64,000 nucleotides of DNA from Pictodentalium vernedei (Eukaryota; Mollusca; Scaphopoda; Dentaliida; Dentaliidae): NCBI GenBank assembly GCA_031216915.1, contig CM062297.1, positions 830,753,337-830,817,336 on the forward strand, written 5' to 3'. The notes under the pieces were generated by a model, which made no database searches, was not told where the DNA came from, and saw only the letters and a list, made by a program, of their open reading frames with translations. A program made the translations under genes and the position numbers. Positions 45,001-55,578 of the stretch are shown here, one piece after another. Position 1 is the first letter of the stretch, and each line of letters opens with the position of its first letter.

Positions 45001-45120
45001 TTGTTTTTTTTTGTTTTAATGATAATTATATATATTAAATATTTTTTGTAAATTAATATGGCATTTATTTTATTTTCTTATTTATATATATATACAAAAT
45101 ATTTTTTATTTTTTTTTGCT

Positions 45121-45873
45121 TTATATTTCTCTTATATGAGATCGTTTCGTCAACCTCTCTCCGCGAAGATCTAACAGTTCAACATTTTGATCTGTCAACG
45201 TGGTTTTGAGACTATATAACGTGTCTAAAATCACTGGTAGATAAACTAAATTTTGAGGTCGTTCCACGATCTTATAACCGGCGACACGTTTGGAAAGAAG
45301 GAATAGATCGTCAGTTGAGCGCTACCATTCACGTAGCTTCCAGCAATCACGTCCACGTTCACCAGAATGCTATTGACTGCGAGAATGTCGACCGTATTTT
45401 CAGATGCCGTGTGGCCTCAATACATCTTTTGATCGAATCCCAGTCTTGCCTATAGAATCGTCCATGTTGAAATCCACTCGAAAATTATCTTCCGAATCCA
45501 ACATCGTCTGTAAGGTATTAGGGTTGGGAGCGAGTCTGATCTTGTTGCTTCCCTTTCCATCCGTCTTCATTCGCGTCTGAATGTAATTGTTCAAATCGTC
45601 TACATCGTAACTTCCTTTGGGAATTCGAATCTCCAACCAATCCACTCCGTCGAACTACTCTAACGAGTTATTCTTTTCGGAGACGTTGGGAAAGGAATAA
45701 TAAGTCTCCAGATTCACCAACGCCATCTCGTATTTTTTCTCTCTATTCAATTCGATGGACGCTTCGAATTTCGTCGCGAATCGAGTCAATTCGCCACTCA
45801 CCACGATTTAAATGGATTGTTTTGCAGCCGTATTCTCGGCTATCCTTTCTAACAATTCTCCTTGTTCGAACAT
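45121..45873 (-). pseudogene. Penton-like minor capsid protein, broken
   Basis: Reading from ATG 45873 (MFEQGELLERIAENTAAK), with stops near 45809 and 45660 and frame changes near 45400-45290. Landmarks: YEMALVNLETYYSFPNVSEKNN, WLEIRIPKGSYDVDDLNNYI (45645-45590), LAPNPNTLQTMLDSEDNFRV and near the end YKIVERPQNLVYLPV with LRGERLTKRSH before TAA 45121. These are landmarks of the single-jelly-roll minor capsid protein of virus-like Polintons, which occupies the capsid vertices. About 250 codons ancestrally, with at least four lesions. Confidence 0.8.
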
Positions 45874-45925
45874 TATATTTTAATTTTTTATTTTATTTTT
45901 TCAAAACTAAATATTTGATGATTTA

Positions 45926-46750
45926 TTATTTTCTAATTTTATTTTCGCTCTCTGTCTTATTATCATCAGAAATATAAAACTTGTTGAATCCGCACTGATA
46001 TTTTCCGCTATTAAATTCGCTAGTCAAATCGATCACGACGAAATAGTAAAGTCCTCCATCCCAAACCCTCTTGCAGAATCTCCTGAATTCCACCACGCTC
46101 ATGTCGTTTGCGACGTGATCGCCGTAGATGTGATTGAGATTCCTGAGATCCTGGCAAAAGAGACACAGTAAATTAGCGTTCTCCCTTATCGTCTGCCTGG
46201 GCAATCGAAAATAATTCTGCTACAGGTAGAAACAGTCCAGGTTGCTGTGACGACCCCTAACGTAATACGATTCGCATCGGTTCTGTCTCTCCAAAAGCAG
46301 ATCGTCGAAAATCATGAGGTTCTTATTTTCCGATTTCAATTCTCTAGGATCCGGGACGTCGCTAGCATTCTCATAAAATCAACACTCGACATTCGAAGAC
46401 ACATTTCTCTTCATGAATTTCATCGCCGCACCGTCCAAAATGGTCGAAAGAGAAGTTTCACTTTTGTCGAATTCCTCCCTACTGTCAAAGATTCTGGCTA
46501 TGACGTCCTTGGGTAATCTACGATCCATGCACTCTCGAAGCAATCTGTATTCGGGTTGAAACAAGCTCTTGCCAAACACGAACAATCTGTCGTAATCCAA
46601 CCAGTTGGGTCGCGACAACAGATTCATCAACAGATTGGCCTTTCCACAATTCGATTTTCCTACTGTCAAGCCTCTTATGCTTTTGGGAAAGAGCTCGTTA
46701 TTCGACCTCTTGGTCGCGGCGTCGTTCCAAGACATATCTTTAATGTTCAT
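45926..46750 (-). pseudogene. FtsK/A32-type genome-packaging ATPase, broken
   Basis: ATG 46750 begins MNIKDMSWNDAATKR; Walker A is GLTVGKSNCGKANLLMNLL (about residues 27-45), where Ala replaces the usual Thr/Ser after GK. A frame change follows near 46380, then ELKSENKNLMIFDDLLLERQ (Walker B-like, hhhhDD, near 46300), a stop near 46219, and an open piece with LPRQTIRENANLLCLFCQDL (sensor region) to the end at 45926. It would pump DNA into capsids. The Walker A substitution affects a magnesium-coordinating residue, so even the intact piece is probably impaired. Confidence 0.85.
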
Positions 46751-46839
46751 CTTTGTTTATTTTTTTTGTTATTTTAGATTTTTTCAAACACAATTTTTAT
46801 GTTTTTTTCAAACTCAGTTTTATAAATATTATTATTTAT

Positions 46840-47220
46840 TTATATTACACCGTCGCGAGTTCTCTTCAATCCAGATCCACTCGTCATTTTGGCCAAATCT
46901 TGTATGGGTGCCACAGCATCCTTAAAATCTTTCCAACTTTTCGGCGATCGCTCTAACGTAGCTCGCTTCGCCAGCGGACTGATCAACTTGTCGACCAATG
47001 CGTCGGCTGCCCTCTTGCCAGCCACAGAAGCTATCCTACCACTGGCTTCGGAAGCGGCTTTCTTACCAGCATCCAAAGCCGTCTTCTTACTGACCTCAAA
47101 CGCGGTCGATGCAAGTTTTCTACCTGCATCGCTCGTGAACGCTCGCATTATAGAATCGATGATGCCAGAACCGCCTTGAACATAAGTTCTGACGTATCCC
47201 CTGTTCTTTATCACCAACAT
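46840..47220 (-). CDS. Alanine/glycine-rich small core protein (pVI/pX-like)
   Basis: 126 codons, open. N-terminus MLVIKNRGYVRTYVQGGSGI, then a long amphipathic Ala/Lys-rich helix region (residues about 25-85, pattern KKTALDAGKKAASEASGRI), ending basic (GSGLKRTRDGVI). A GG-x-G site near residue 17 resembles adenain cleavage sites, so the protease of this element may process it. A likely membrane-lytic or DNA-condensing virion protein; this is inference from composition and position between the ATPase and the 301 aa gene. Confidence 0.65.
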   Translation of the reverse strand: MLVIKNRGYVRTYVQGGSGIIDSIMRAFTSDAGRKLASTAFEVSKKTALDAGKKAASEASGRIASVAGKRAADALVDKLISPLAKRATLERSPKSWKDFKDAVAPIQDLAKMTSGSGLKRTRDGVI

Positions 47221-47356
47221 ATTTATAATATATATTTTGTTTTTTTTTCACTGCTAAATCGTTTGTTGTTTAAATTACTTTTATTATTTTATAGTCTAAA
47301 ATTTACTCTTTTTATTTTATATATTTTTGTTTGTTTCTCTCTCTACTTATTATATA

Positions 47357-48262
47357 TCAATCCTTCAATTCGTTCATCAGTCTTTTGTAATCGCGTTTAT
47401 TCAAAATCTGCTGCCTCAACAATTCATCGCATATGCTGACTATCTCATTATCTAATCCAGTGTTACCAGCGCGTCTACTTGCCATCAACAAACTCAATCT
47501 CTGAGACAGAGCGTCAGAATCGCTAGGAAGAAAAGTGGTTTTCACCCCTTTGCCAGTCACCGACTCGACGAACTTCTTATTCATATCCCATATAGGTTTC
47601 ACCACCTTCGTCCACTTGTAACCTCTGTTGGCTTTGGGTCTCGTCTCTCCGGCATCGTTATTTCTCTTCATGGCGTGGGTCTGAACTAGAATGTCGCCGT
47701 AATTGTCGAAATCCTGTTCCGTGTAATCTCCAGGCTTGTCGAAAAGGAGCAAATTGCGCAGTCGAGGAGTTAATTCGTACCTATTCGAACCGACGATTAA
47801 ATTATCATCATCCTCTTGCACTTCTGTGTCGCCCACAAAAGTTCTACCGTCAGAATCCTTATAAATTCCATACAACAGATCTCTCTTACCACCATCCTTG
47901 GACGACGCGACGCTATCAGTGGTGACAGTCGAAGCTGTATCGTCGCTCTCACTCACGTCGGTTTCGATTCTCATGGGAACGTAATCCGGTGTGGATTGAA
48001 AGGAATACTGTTTTGTAAAACTATCGGGCAACGAACCCATTCTCAAAGAACTCTCTTTTATGGGTCTCAATTCTTCAACTATCTCCTTCTTGCTTCGTTC
48101 CTGAACCTCCGTCACGGGTTTAACTCTTTTTGTGGCTTCGCGTCTCAATTCCATCTCTCCAAGACGTTTGCCTCTGTCAGTCGATTGAATGCTCTTCTTG
48201 GCACGTTCATATTCGCTTAAAAGTTGATCTCTACGTTTGGAATCTGTGATTTGTACAAACAT
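47357..48262 (-). CDS. Conserved virus-like Polinton protein, 301 aa, intact
   Basis: Open frame. The N-terminal third is charged (KRRDQLLSEYERAKKS, coiled-coil-like), then a Ser/Thr/Asp-rich linker (about 100-125). A compact domain about 130-200 starts LLYGIYKDSDGRTFVGD and includes YTEQDFDNYGDILVQTHAM. A C-terminal part follows with KANRGYKWTKVVKPIWD and GKGVKTTFLPSDSDAL. The same domain pattern recurs next to capsid genes in related elements of cnidarians and insects. No enzyme motif is seen; virion or scaffold roles are possible. It is the outermost gene before the tandem repeats and has no lesions. Confidence 0.75.
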   Translation of the reverse strand: MFVQITDSKRRDQLLSEYERAKKSIQSTDRGKRLGEMELRREATKRVKPVTEVQERSKKEIVEELRPIKESSLRMGSLPDSFTKQYSFQSTPDYVPMRIETDVSESDDTASTVTTDSVASSKDGGKRDLLYGIYKDSDGRTFVGDTEVQEDDDNLIVGSNRYELTPRLRNLLLFDKPGDYTEQDFDNYGDILVQTHAMKRNNDAGETRPKANRGYKWTKVVKPIWDMNKKFVESVTGKGVKTTFLPSDSDALSQRLSLLMASRRAGNTGLDNEIVSICDELLRQQILNKRDYKRLMNELKD

Positions 48263-48689
48263 TTTTTCGTTTTCTAAATTATTAATATTTCCTTTAGAGT
48301 ATGCTAACTTGAGTTATTTTATTATTTTCAAAATCAAATGTATAATTATATTTATGTTTTAAGTAAATAAAAATCTTCTGTCTTCAATATAATAACTAAA
48401 ACCAGTTGAGGAAAAACATTTTACAAGATAAACCTCTATAAATGCGTTTGCCTTGAACGCGTTAAATATCGCATCACCGATTATTCACTCCGTAACGAAC
48501 TGGAGAACTTTGAAAAAGTTTGAAAGTTTTAGCATATAAGAAACCGGTTTCTGATTTAGCGTGTTTGAGAATAATTATATCCATTAAAAGGGTTCATTCT
48601 TATCTCCGAACATTATAACAGGTAAATTAAAATGCAGTCACCTCTTAAACCTGATTGAGTGGAAACGCGCTTTTATTATATATTATTAA
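48263..48689. other. AT-rich region upstream of the 301 aa gene
   Basis: Presumed promoter and spacer for the leftward gene block. It has no ORF. An A/T-rich ATAAATATAATTATA lies near 48338-48352, about 80-90 bases before ATG 48262. Confidence 0.35.
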
Positions 48690-50160
48690 AACGAAAATAC
48701 CTTTCATTCACACCGGAACAAAACATGAGTGTCTATTATGATACAATTTTATGGGAGTCGATTTTATAGTCGACTCTATTGAACGAAAACCTTCATTCAA
48801 ACCGAAAGAAAACATGAGAGTCTATTATAATGGAATTTTACCTCCTAAATTCATCTAAGTGAAAAAGGTTTTATAGCGGAATTTTTATTTGAATGAAACA
48901 ATTCTATGAACTGTTTTATTTGAATGAAACAATTCTATGAATTGTTTCATTAAAATTATCTTACAAATTTCGCTATGACCAAACGTGAACAGATCGGTTC
49001 TAATTTTCTAAAACTTAAGTTTCAATGATCATTAAGCGAAAACCTTCATTCACACCGGAACAAAACATGAGTGTCTATTATGATACAATTATCGGAGTCG
49101 ATTTTATAGTCGACTCTATTGAACGAAAACCTTCATTCACATCTAAACAAAACATGAGTGTCTATTATAATAGAATTTTACCTCTTAAATTCATCTAGGT
49201 GAAAAAGGTTTTATAGTGGAATTTTTATTTGAATGAAACAATTCTACGAACTGTTTTATTTGAATGAAACAGTTCTATGAACTGTTTCACTAAAATCATC
49301 TTACAAATTTCGCTGTGACAAAACGTGAACAGATCGGTTCACATTTTCTAAAACTCAAGTTTCAATGATCATTAAACGAAAACCTTCATTCACACCCGAA
49401 CAAAACATGAGTGTCTATTATGATACAATTATCGGACTCGATTTTATAGTCGACTCTATTGAACGAAAACCTTTCATTCACACCGAAACAAAACATGAGT
49501 GTCTATTATAATAGAATTTTACCTTTTAAATTCATCTAAGTGAAAAAGGTTTTATAGTGGAATTTTTATTTGAATGAAACAATTCTACGAACTGTTTTAT
49601 TTGAATGAAACAATTCTATGAACTGTCTCATTAAAATTATCTTACAAATTTCGCTGTGACAAAACAGATCGGTTCTCATTTTCTAAAACTCAAGTTTCAA
49701 TGTCATAATTGAATGAAAACCTTCATTCACACCAGAACAAAACATGAGTGTCTATTATGATACAATTATCGGACTCAATTTTATAGTCAACTCTATTGAA
49801 CGAAAACCTTCATTTACACCGAAACAAAACATGAGTATCTATTATAATAGAATTTTATCTCTTAAATTCATTTAAGTGAAAAAGGTTTTATAGTGGAATT
49901 TTTATTTGAATGAAACAATTCTACTAACTATTTTATTTGAATGAAACAATTCTACGAACTGTTTCATTAAAATTATCTTACAAATTTCGCTGTGACAAAA
50001 CATGTACATATGATTCCATCGGTTCTAATTTTCTAAAACTCAAGTTTCAATGTCATCATTAAACGAAAACCTCCATTCACACCGGAACAAAACATGAGTG
50101 TCTATCATGACAATTTATCGGACTCGATTTCATAGTCGACACCATTGAATGAAAAAAGCT
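48690..50160 (+). repeat. ~340 bp tandem repeats next to the right TIR
   Basis: Landmark CCTTCATTCACACCGGAACA begins near 48703, 49043, 49383, 49719 and 50069 (periods 340, 340, 336, 350). Each unit contains two related half-units (ACATGAGTGTCTATTATxAT), a GTCGATTTTATAGTCGAC palindrome, and tandem TTTGAATGAAACAATTCTA blocks that pair with TGAATTGTTTCATT. Units differ by a few percent. There is no ORF. It occupies the only large non-coding interval of the virus-like element. Confidence 0.9.
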
Positions 50161-50193
50161 ATTTATTTACACCGAGTACAAAATTGAAAAACT

Positions 50194-50920
50194 CCTCAAA
50201 ACCGATTCTATCACTATTCGCCCCACAAAACTCGCGAGGTGAATCGGTAAATCGTTTTCACCGATCAAATCGCACCCTGGACCGTCCGAAACGCGATCGC
50301 GAACGTGGTGGTCCAGAACCCGCAAACCCCCCTTTTTCCATGTACCGGAGGCCCAAATCGGTCTTAAAACAAAATTTGAAAAAATTCTCGATGAGTAACG
50401 GCGCTTTTCGCTCACTTTTCGCCGTTGGCGAACGTCGAAAAAACGTTTTGAGATCGATTTTTCCTGGTCTAGAATCGGCAAATGGGTTTCGCCGATCGGA
50501 TCGCACATTAACCGTTCGAACACCCGTTGGCGAACGTAGGTGGTCCAGAATCGGCAAACCGGTTTTTGATGCTGGTCCAGAACCGGCAAAGCGTTTTTTG
50601 CTCGCGTTCACCAACGATAGGTCGAAGGTCTAATCCACGATGGGAACGTCGACAAAAAATTTTTAAGAAAATGTACATTAATAATTTCGTACATTTTTCA
50701 CTTTTTGAGCGACGTGTCGAATGTACGCGTTCGCCAACGGGAGTTTGAACGTGAAAAGTGCGATCTGTGGGCCTCAAAAACAATGTCCGATCCTGGACCA
50801 CCACGAAAAAACGACATTTTTGTACACATGTACACGATTTAACACTGAATCCCTATGGCGGTACACGTACATGTACGTGTACGTGTACAGTACATGTACA
50901 AAGTGATCCAGAATCGGCCT
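50194..50920 (-). repeat. Right terminal inverted repeat of the virus-like element
   Basis: Reverse complement of 32129-32853. It ends ...CCAGAATCGGCCT at 50920, with the GTAC-type palindrome at about 50859-50902. The repeated GGTCCAGAA(T/C)CGGCAAA motif is seen near 50310, 50460, 50540 and 50575. Similarity with the left copy is continuous, with scattered substitutions and one-base indels. Confidence 0.9.
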
Positions 50921-51657
50921 TCATTACCTACTCTGCCCCATTTGGAAAAAAGAGAAGCAAATAAAAAAATAAAATGCGAAAAGCAAATTAGTTTCAAAGA
51001 GGCAAGAGAAACTGTAGCATCAATGCCCGGTATGAATACTTCTTCGCCGTCATATGCTACAAAAGTATCACAAAAATTACCAACAAAGTCAGCAGAATGC
51101 CAAACTGAATACACGTGGCTCACAGGAACAATCCCATCCTTAGTGAAATCCTTCACAATAGACCAGACAGAACCATCGTCCACACAAACAAATACAACTA
51201 CACAAATAACTGAGAAAATTCCAAACCCCAGACAAAACCCAGACCAATCAAAAGACATGCATCAATTGGAACATAAAACACAACAAAACACAAAGGGGAA
51301 AAGAATGATAAGTCAAACAAATCAAACAAATCAAAACCAGACGCACAACAAAGATCCCAACAAAATCTGAGTCAGAGTCAGAGACGACAACAAGCAAAAG
51401 ACATAAAGAAAAAAGACAAACAGAAACAGGAGCCTGATAGACTACCTAAACGCCTTCAAAATGTTGTCACGAGCAACATGTTTGACGGCATTGAGGAAAT
51501 GTCAGTCGTTGAGTGTATCGACAACACGTTTTCTTCTAAAGTGCGCCAAAATAGTTCACAGGGTAGTAAGTCCCCACATAAAACATCACCAAAAAGAAAC
51601 GCTGGGGCAATTTCGCCAATACGTCCACCTTCAAAATCACCACTCAATCATGGATAA
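50921..51657 (+). pseudogene. LINE ORF1, 3' part
   Basis: From the right TIR the frame reads LPHLEKREANKKIKCEKQ then ISFKEARETVASM, the region that directly follows the zinc knuckles in I-type ORF1, then a low-complexity Thr/Gln/Asn-rich tail. A frame change near 51370 leads to the last part, ending at TAA 51655-51657, which overlaps the ORF2 ATG (51650). The first residues overlap, rather than continue, the end of the left half (CPLVKK). Confidence 0.65.
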
Positions 51658-54600
51658 TACACCCAAAGAGACTTTTATACAGTGGAATTGTCGAGGTTTT
51701 AGAGAAAATTTTAATGAACTTGGCCTTTTAAGCCAAAAATATAAACCTGCCGCTTTTCCCCTGCAGGAAACACTTTTATAGAAAACCGAGGCTCAGGATC
51801 ATTCAGCTTTTAAGCATTATACTTCGTATAATTCCTAACAGATGATAATGACCTTCATATTTGTGGAACATATGTTTTAGTTAGAGACGATATCATTCGC
51901 AGATCTGTACCTTTGAATACAAATTTACAGGCTGTGGCGGTACGCCTAACTTTAGAGAAGACAGTTACACTTTGTTCTATTTATGTTTCACAAAGTAAAG
52001 CCATACAACTGAATGATCTTGAGCTACTGGACCAACAGCTCACAACTCCATACATTTTGTTGGGTGATTTTAACGCTCATAACCCCCTTTGGGGTGATTC
52101 CTGCAGTCAAGAGGATGTAAAAGGGAAAACTGTGGAAGAGTTTATTACAAAATATGACTTGTGCTTGTTCAATGATGGGTCAGACACTTATCTGCACCCC
52201 GCATCTGGTTCTTATACTTCAATTGCTCTTTCAATTGCAAGCCCTTCCCTCTTTCTCGATTATTCTTGGAAGGTGGAAGGCGACTTGTGCGGGAGTGACC
52301 ACTTTCCGGTTATGTTGGAGAGTGTGGTTCCGGCAGACGATGGGAGGGTGCCCCAGTGGAGCTTTAAAAAGGCTGACTGGGAGACCTTCATCTTGCTCTG
52401 TTCTGAACGCCTCACACTGGAGAAATTTAGTGAAAGTGCTGACCAGATTGAACATTTTACAACAGAGTTACTTGACATTGCAAGCCAAGTCATTCCTAAA
52501 ACCTCGACAAATCCTAAACGTTTCACCAAACCATGGTTTGATAACGAATGTAAACAGGCTATAAAGGATCGCAAGAAAACTGAACGGGAATTCAACAAAT
52601 CACCATGCAGAATTAATTTAGATAAATTACGTATAAATCGGGCAAAAACAAGACGACTAATTAAACAAAAAAAGAAAAGTTCTTGGGAAACTTATGTTTC
52701 AAAGCTTAACCAAAACACCCCCATCAACAAAATTTGGAAAATGATTAAAAAAAATAAAGGCAAAGAAACCAAATCAACTGTACAACTCAAGTGTCTGAAA
52801 GACAACAACACGCTTATTACATCAAAAAACAGAAATTTCAAACAAAATGCCCTCCACATTTTCAAAACATTCGTCGTCTGAAAACTGTAATCCAGAATTT
52901 CTCAAAATTAAAAAACAGCAAGAAAAACAAAAGCTCAAATTTACCTCCAACAATTTAGAAGATTATAACGAACCTTTCTCTATGGAAGAGTTAAATAACT
53001 CTTTGCATAGAGCAAAGGATACTACCACCGGTCCCGATGAAATACATTACAAAATTTTAAAGCATCTGCCACAACCATCACTTGAACTTTTACTGTCAGT
53101 TTTCAATGCTATATGGGTGACTGGCCAGTTTCCACCGTCTTGGCATAATGCTACAGTAATACCCATTCCAAAGCCTGATAAAGATCACAGCAACCCAAGT
53201 AATTATAAGCCTATCGCTTTAACAAGTTGTCTGTGTAAAACCATGGAAAGGATGATCAATGATCGACTTGTCTGGTTTCTGGAATCGAACAATCTACTTG
53301 CGAATGTTCAGTGTGGTTTCAGAAACCAGAGAAGTACTGTGGATCATTTGGTTAGACACGAAACGTTTATAAGAAATGACTTCGCCAGAAAAGAACATGT
53401 GGTCGCCATCTTCGTTGACCTGGAAAGGGCATATAACACAACGTGGACGTATGGGATTTTAAAAGATCTTTTAACATGGGGTTGAGAGGGCGTATGCCTC
53501 TTTTTATTGAAAACTTTTTAAAGGACCGCCAATTTCAGGTTCGTGTTAGGTCAACGTTATCTGATCCTCACTAGCAGGAATTGGGGGTCCCTCAGGGTAG
53601 TATTTTATCCGTTACCCTCTTTTCAATTAAAATTAATAGTATCATCGATGCAATTGAGACTATAGTAGATTCGTCATTGTATGTCGATGACTTTTTGATC
53701 TTCTATAGCAGCAAAAACATGAATGCTATAGAGCGCAAACTTCAGCTGTGTTTAAATAGGATTCAAAAATGGGCTATCGAAAATGGTTTTAAATTTTCAA
53801 AGACAAAAACGAATTGTGTTCATTTTTGCAAACTTCGGAAACATCACCTAGATCCGGAGTTGAAAATTGATGGTAGTCCTAGTAAGGTTGTTAAGGAAGT
53901 GAAATTCTTAGGTTTGTTGTTTGACAACAAACTGAATTTCACTTCCCACATAAAACAACTAAAAGTTAAATGTAAGAGAGCACTGAACCTACTGAAGGTT
54001 GTTGGTAGCACTGATTGGGGTGCAGACCAAACAACTTTGCTCCATCTGTATAGATCACTTGTTCGATCAAAGTTAGATTACGGTTGTATAGTTTATGGCT
54101 CTGCAAGGAAATCATATCTCAAACCACTTGATGCAATTCATAATAGTGGTATTAGAATTAGTCTAGGGGCCTTTCGAACATCCCCAATAGACTCGATGCT
54201 TGTTGAAGCAGAGTAGCCTTCTCTTGAGAAGCGCAGAATTAAATTATCTCTCCAGTTTGTGTCTAAACTTTTGGCCAGTCCTTCAAATCCTGCTTATAAG
54301 TGTGTTTCAGACCCTCAAAATGTTGAATTTTATAACCGCCACCAGAAACATATTCCTCCATTGGGAATTAGAATCAAACCCCACATGGAGTCTGCCAAAA
54401 TTGATTCTGATTCTATAAAAGAAAACCGTAAATCACATATTCCTCCTTAGCATCTTAAAAAGCCTACAATCATTTTGGACCTTGCTTCCACCAAAAAATC
54501 CGATACAAATTCCTTGCAGTTTAAACAAAAATAAGCCGAAATAAAGTCCAGGTATAGTGCATATACAAGGATCTATACAGTTGGATCTAAAGATGGTGAC

Positions 54601-55324
54601 AAAGTATCATCAGCTGCTGTTACTGGTGATCATATCACCTCAATCAGAATACCGAATCAGAGTTCTATTTTCACAGCTGAAGTTAAAGCTATTCAACTCG
54701 CACTTGAGCACGACTCTCTTTCCTCTTTACTTGCTTTACAGAACCCCAAGTTGAAGAACCCTCTCATTTTGGAACTTCGTGAGAAGCTAACAACTCTCAT
54801 GTCTGACCAACATGATATCGTGTTTTGCTGGTTACCCGAACATGTAGGTATCTCTGGTAACACAAAGCAGATAGTGCAGCAAACTAGGCTTTGACAAAGC
54901 CTCTCACTGATTTTAACATCCCTTTCAGTGATTTCAAACCACATATTAGTAACTACATCAGATCTATGTGGCAGGCGGAATGGGATGGGGTGACAAATAA
55001 CAAGCTCCATCGCTTCCGACCAACTATTTCTGATCACTACCCTTTCAGTAACCTTTGTAGAAAAGATCATGTTATTCTGACACAATGTCATATTGGTCAC
55101 ACACGACTTACACATTGCTTTTTGTTAGAGGGTAATATGCGACCAGAGTGTGTTCCTTGTCAGCAAGTGTTGTCAGTGGAACACATTCTTTTACATTGTG
55201 CAGATTTTAATCATGTTAGAGGGCAATATTTCACAGTCGGATCTCTAAGAGATTTATTTTATTACACAAGCCCGAGTAAAATTATCTCATTTTTGAAAGT
55301 AATCAACCTTTTTAATAAATTTTG
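51650..55324 (+). pseudogene. LINE ORF2: endonuclease, reverse transcriptase, RNase H
   Basis: Starts FIQWNCRGFRENFNELGLL (51668), then LGDFNAHNPLWGD (52062) and CGSDHFPVMLE (52290), the endonuclease signatures. Reverse transcriptase: TTGPDEIHYKILK (53025), NYKPIALTSCLCKTMER (53200), IFVDLERAYNT (53410), LGVPQGSILS (53582), catalytic LYVDDFLIFY (53677). RNase H: YTDGSKDGD (54585), FTAEVKAIQLAL (54670), WLPEHVGISGNT (54830), with a stretch around the third acidic residue missing. C-terminal ECVPCQQVLSVEHILLHC (55146). Internal stops and frame changes occur near 51780, 51838, 52880, 53485, 53572 and 54215, among others. Confidence 0.85.
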
Positions 55325-55578
55325 AAATTGTTTTTATTCTTTTAAAATTCAAGTCTTTCCATATCTATATCACAGGTTGATTTACACGGCATTGTTTGTA
55401 CAACACTAACATTGCGTTTCACACTCCTTAGTTTTATACCTCACATTTCATATTTCATCGACTCTGTTTTTAATTATTTTATGGTGGATAATGGTCTTTT
55501 TTTATAATTACATACTTTTATCGCCACGATATAGCCTTGGCTGCTGATGTGGCGTTAAGCACCAATAAATAAATAAAT

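Larger units (their letters stand above)
32129..50920. mobile_element. Integrated adintovirus-like (virus-like Polinton) element with TIRs
   Basis: The two ends are ~725 bp inverted repeats. Between them lies a full set of genes known from adintoviruses and virus-like Polintons: PLA2 and retroviral-type integrase, double-jelly-roll major capsid protein, fibre-like protein, adenain-like protease, family B polymerase, membrane-active core proteins, penton-like minor capsid protein and FtsK/A32-type packaging ATPase, plus lineage-specific small proteins. Genes lie in four blocks (+ 32967-36838, - 37020-43015, + 43411-43830, - 43914-48262). Integrase, polymerase, ATPase, penton and fibre genes carry stops or frameshifts, so this copy cannot be autonomous. 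The gene set shows it was a virus-like element of animals; whether it came from infection or from transposition within the genome cannot be decided here. Confidence 0.9.
50921..55578 (+). mobile_element. I-type LINE, 3' part
   Basis: Continues the LINE interrupted at 32128: rest of ORF1, ORF2 (endonuclease, reverse transcriptase, RNase H, C-terminal zinc motif), a short 3' UTR with GATGTGGCGTTAAGCACC, and an AATAAATA tail at 55561-55578. The RNase H domain and this 3' end place it in the I group. Several stops show that the LINE is itself inactive. Confidence 0.8.

Noticed and set aside
47816..48220. Rightward 134-codon ORF opposite the 301 aa viral gene
   Set aside because: The opposite strand has the family-like protein; this is its shadow.
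48690..50160. CRISPR-like array
   Set aside because: Units of ~340 bp are repeated over their whole length with no unique spacers of fixed size and no cas genes.
32129..50920. Adenovirus or large DNA virus integration
   Set aside because: Protease, penton, fibre and hexon analogues fit, but the rve integrase, PLA2 and long TIRs with a Polinton-type polymerase fit adintoviruses/virus-like Polintons better.
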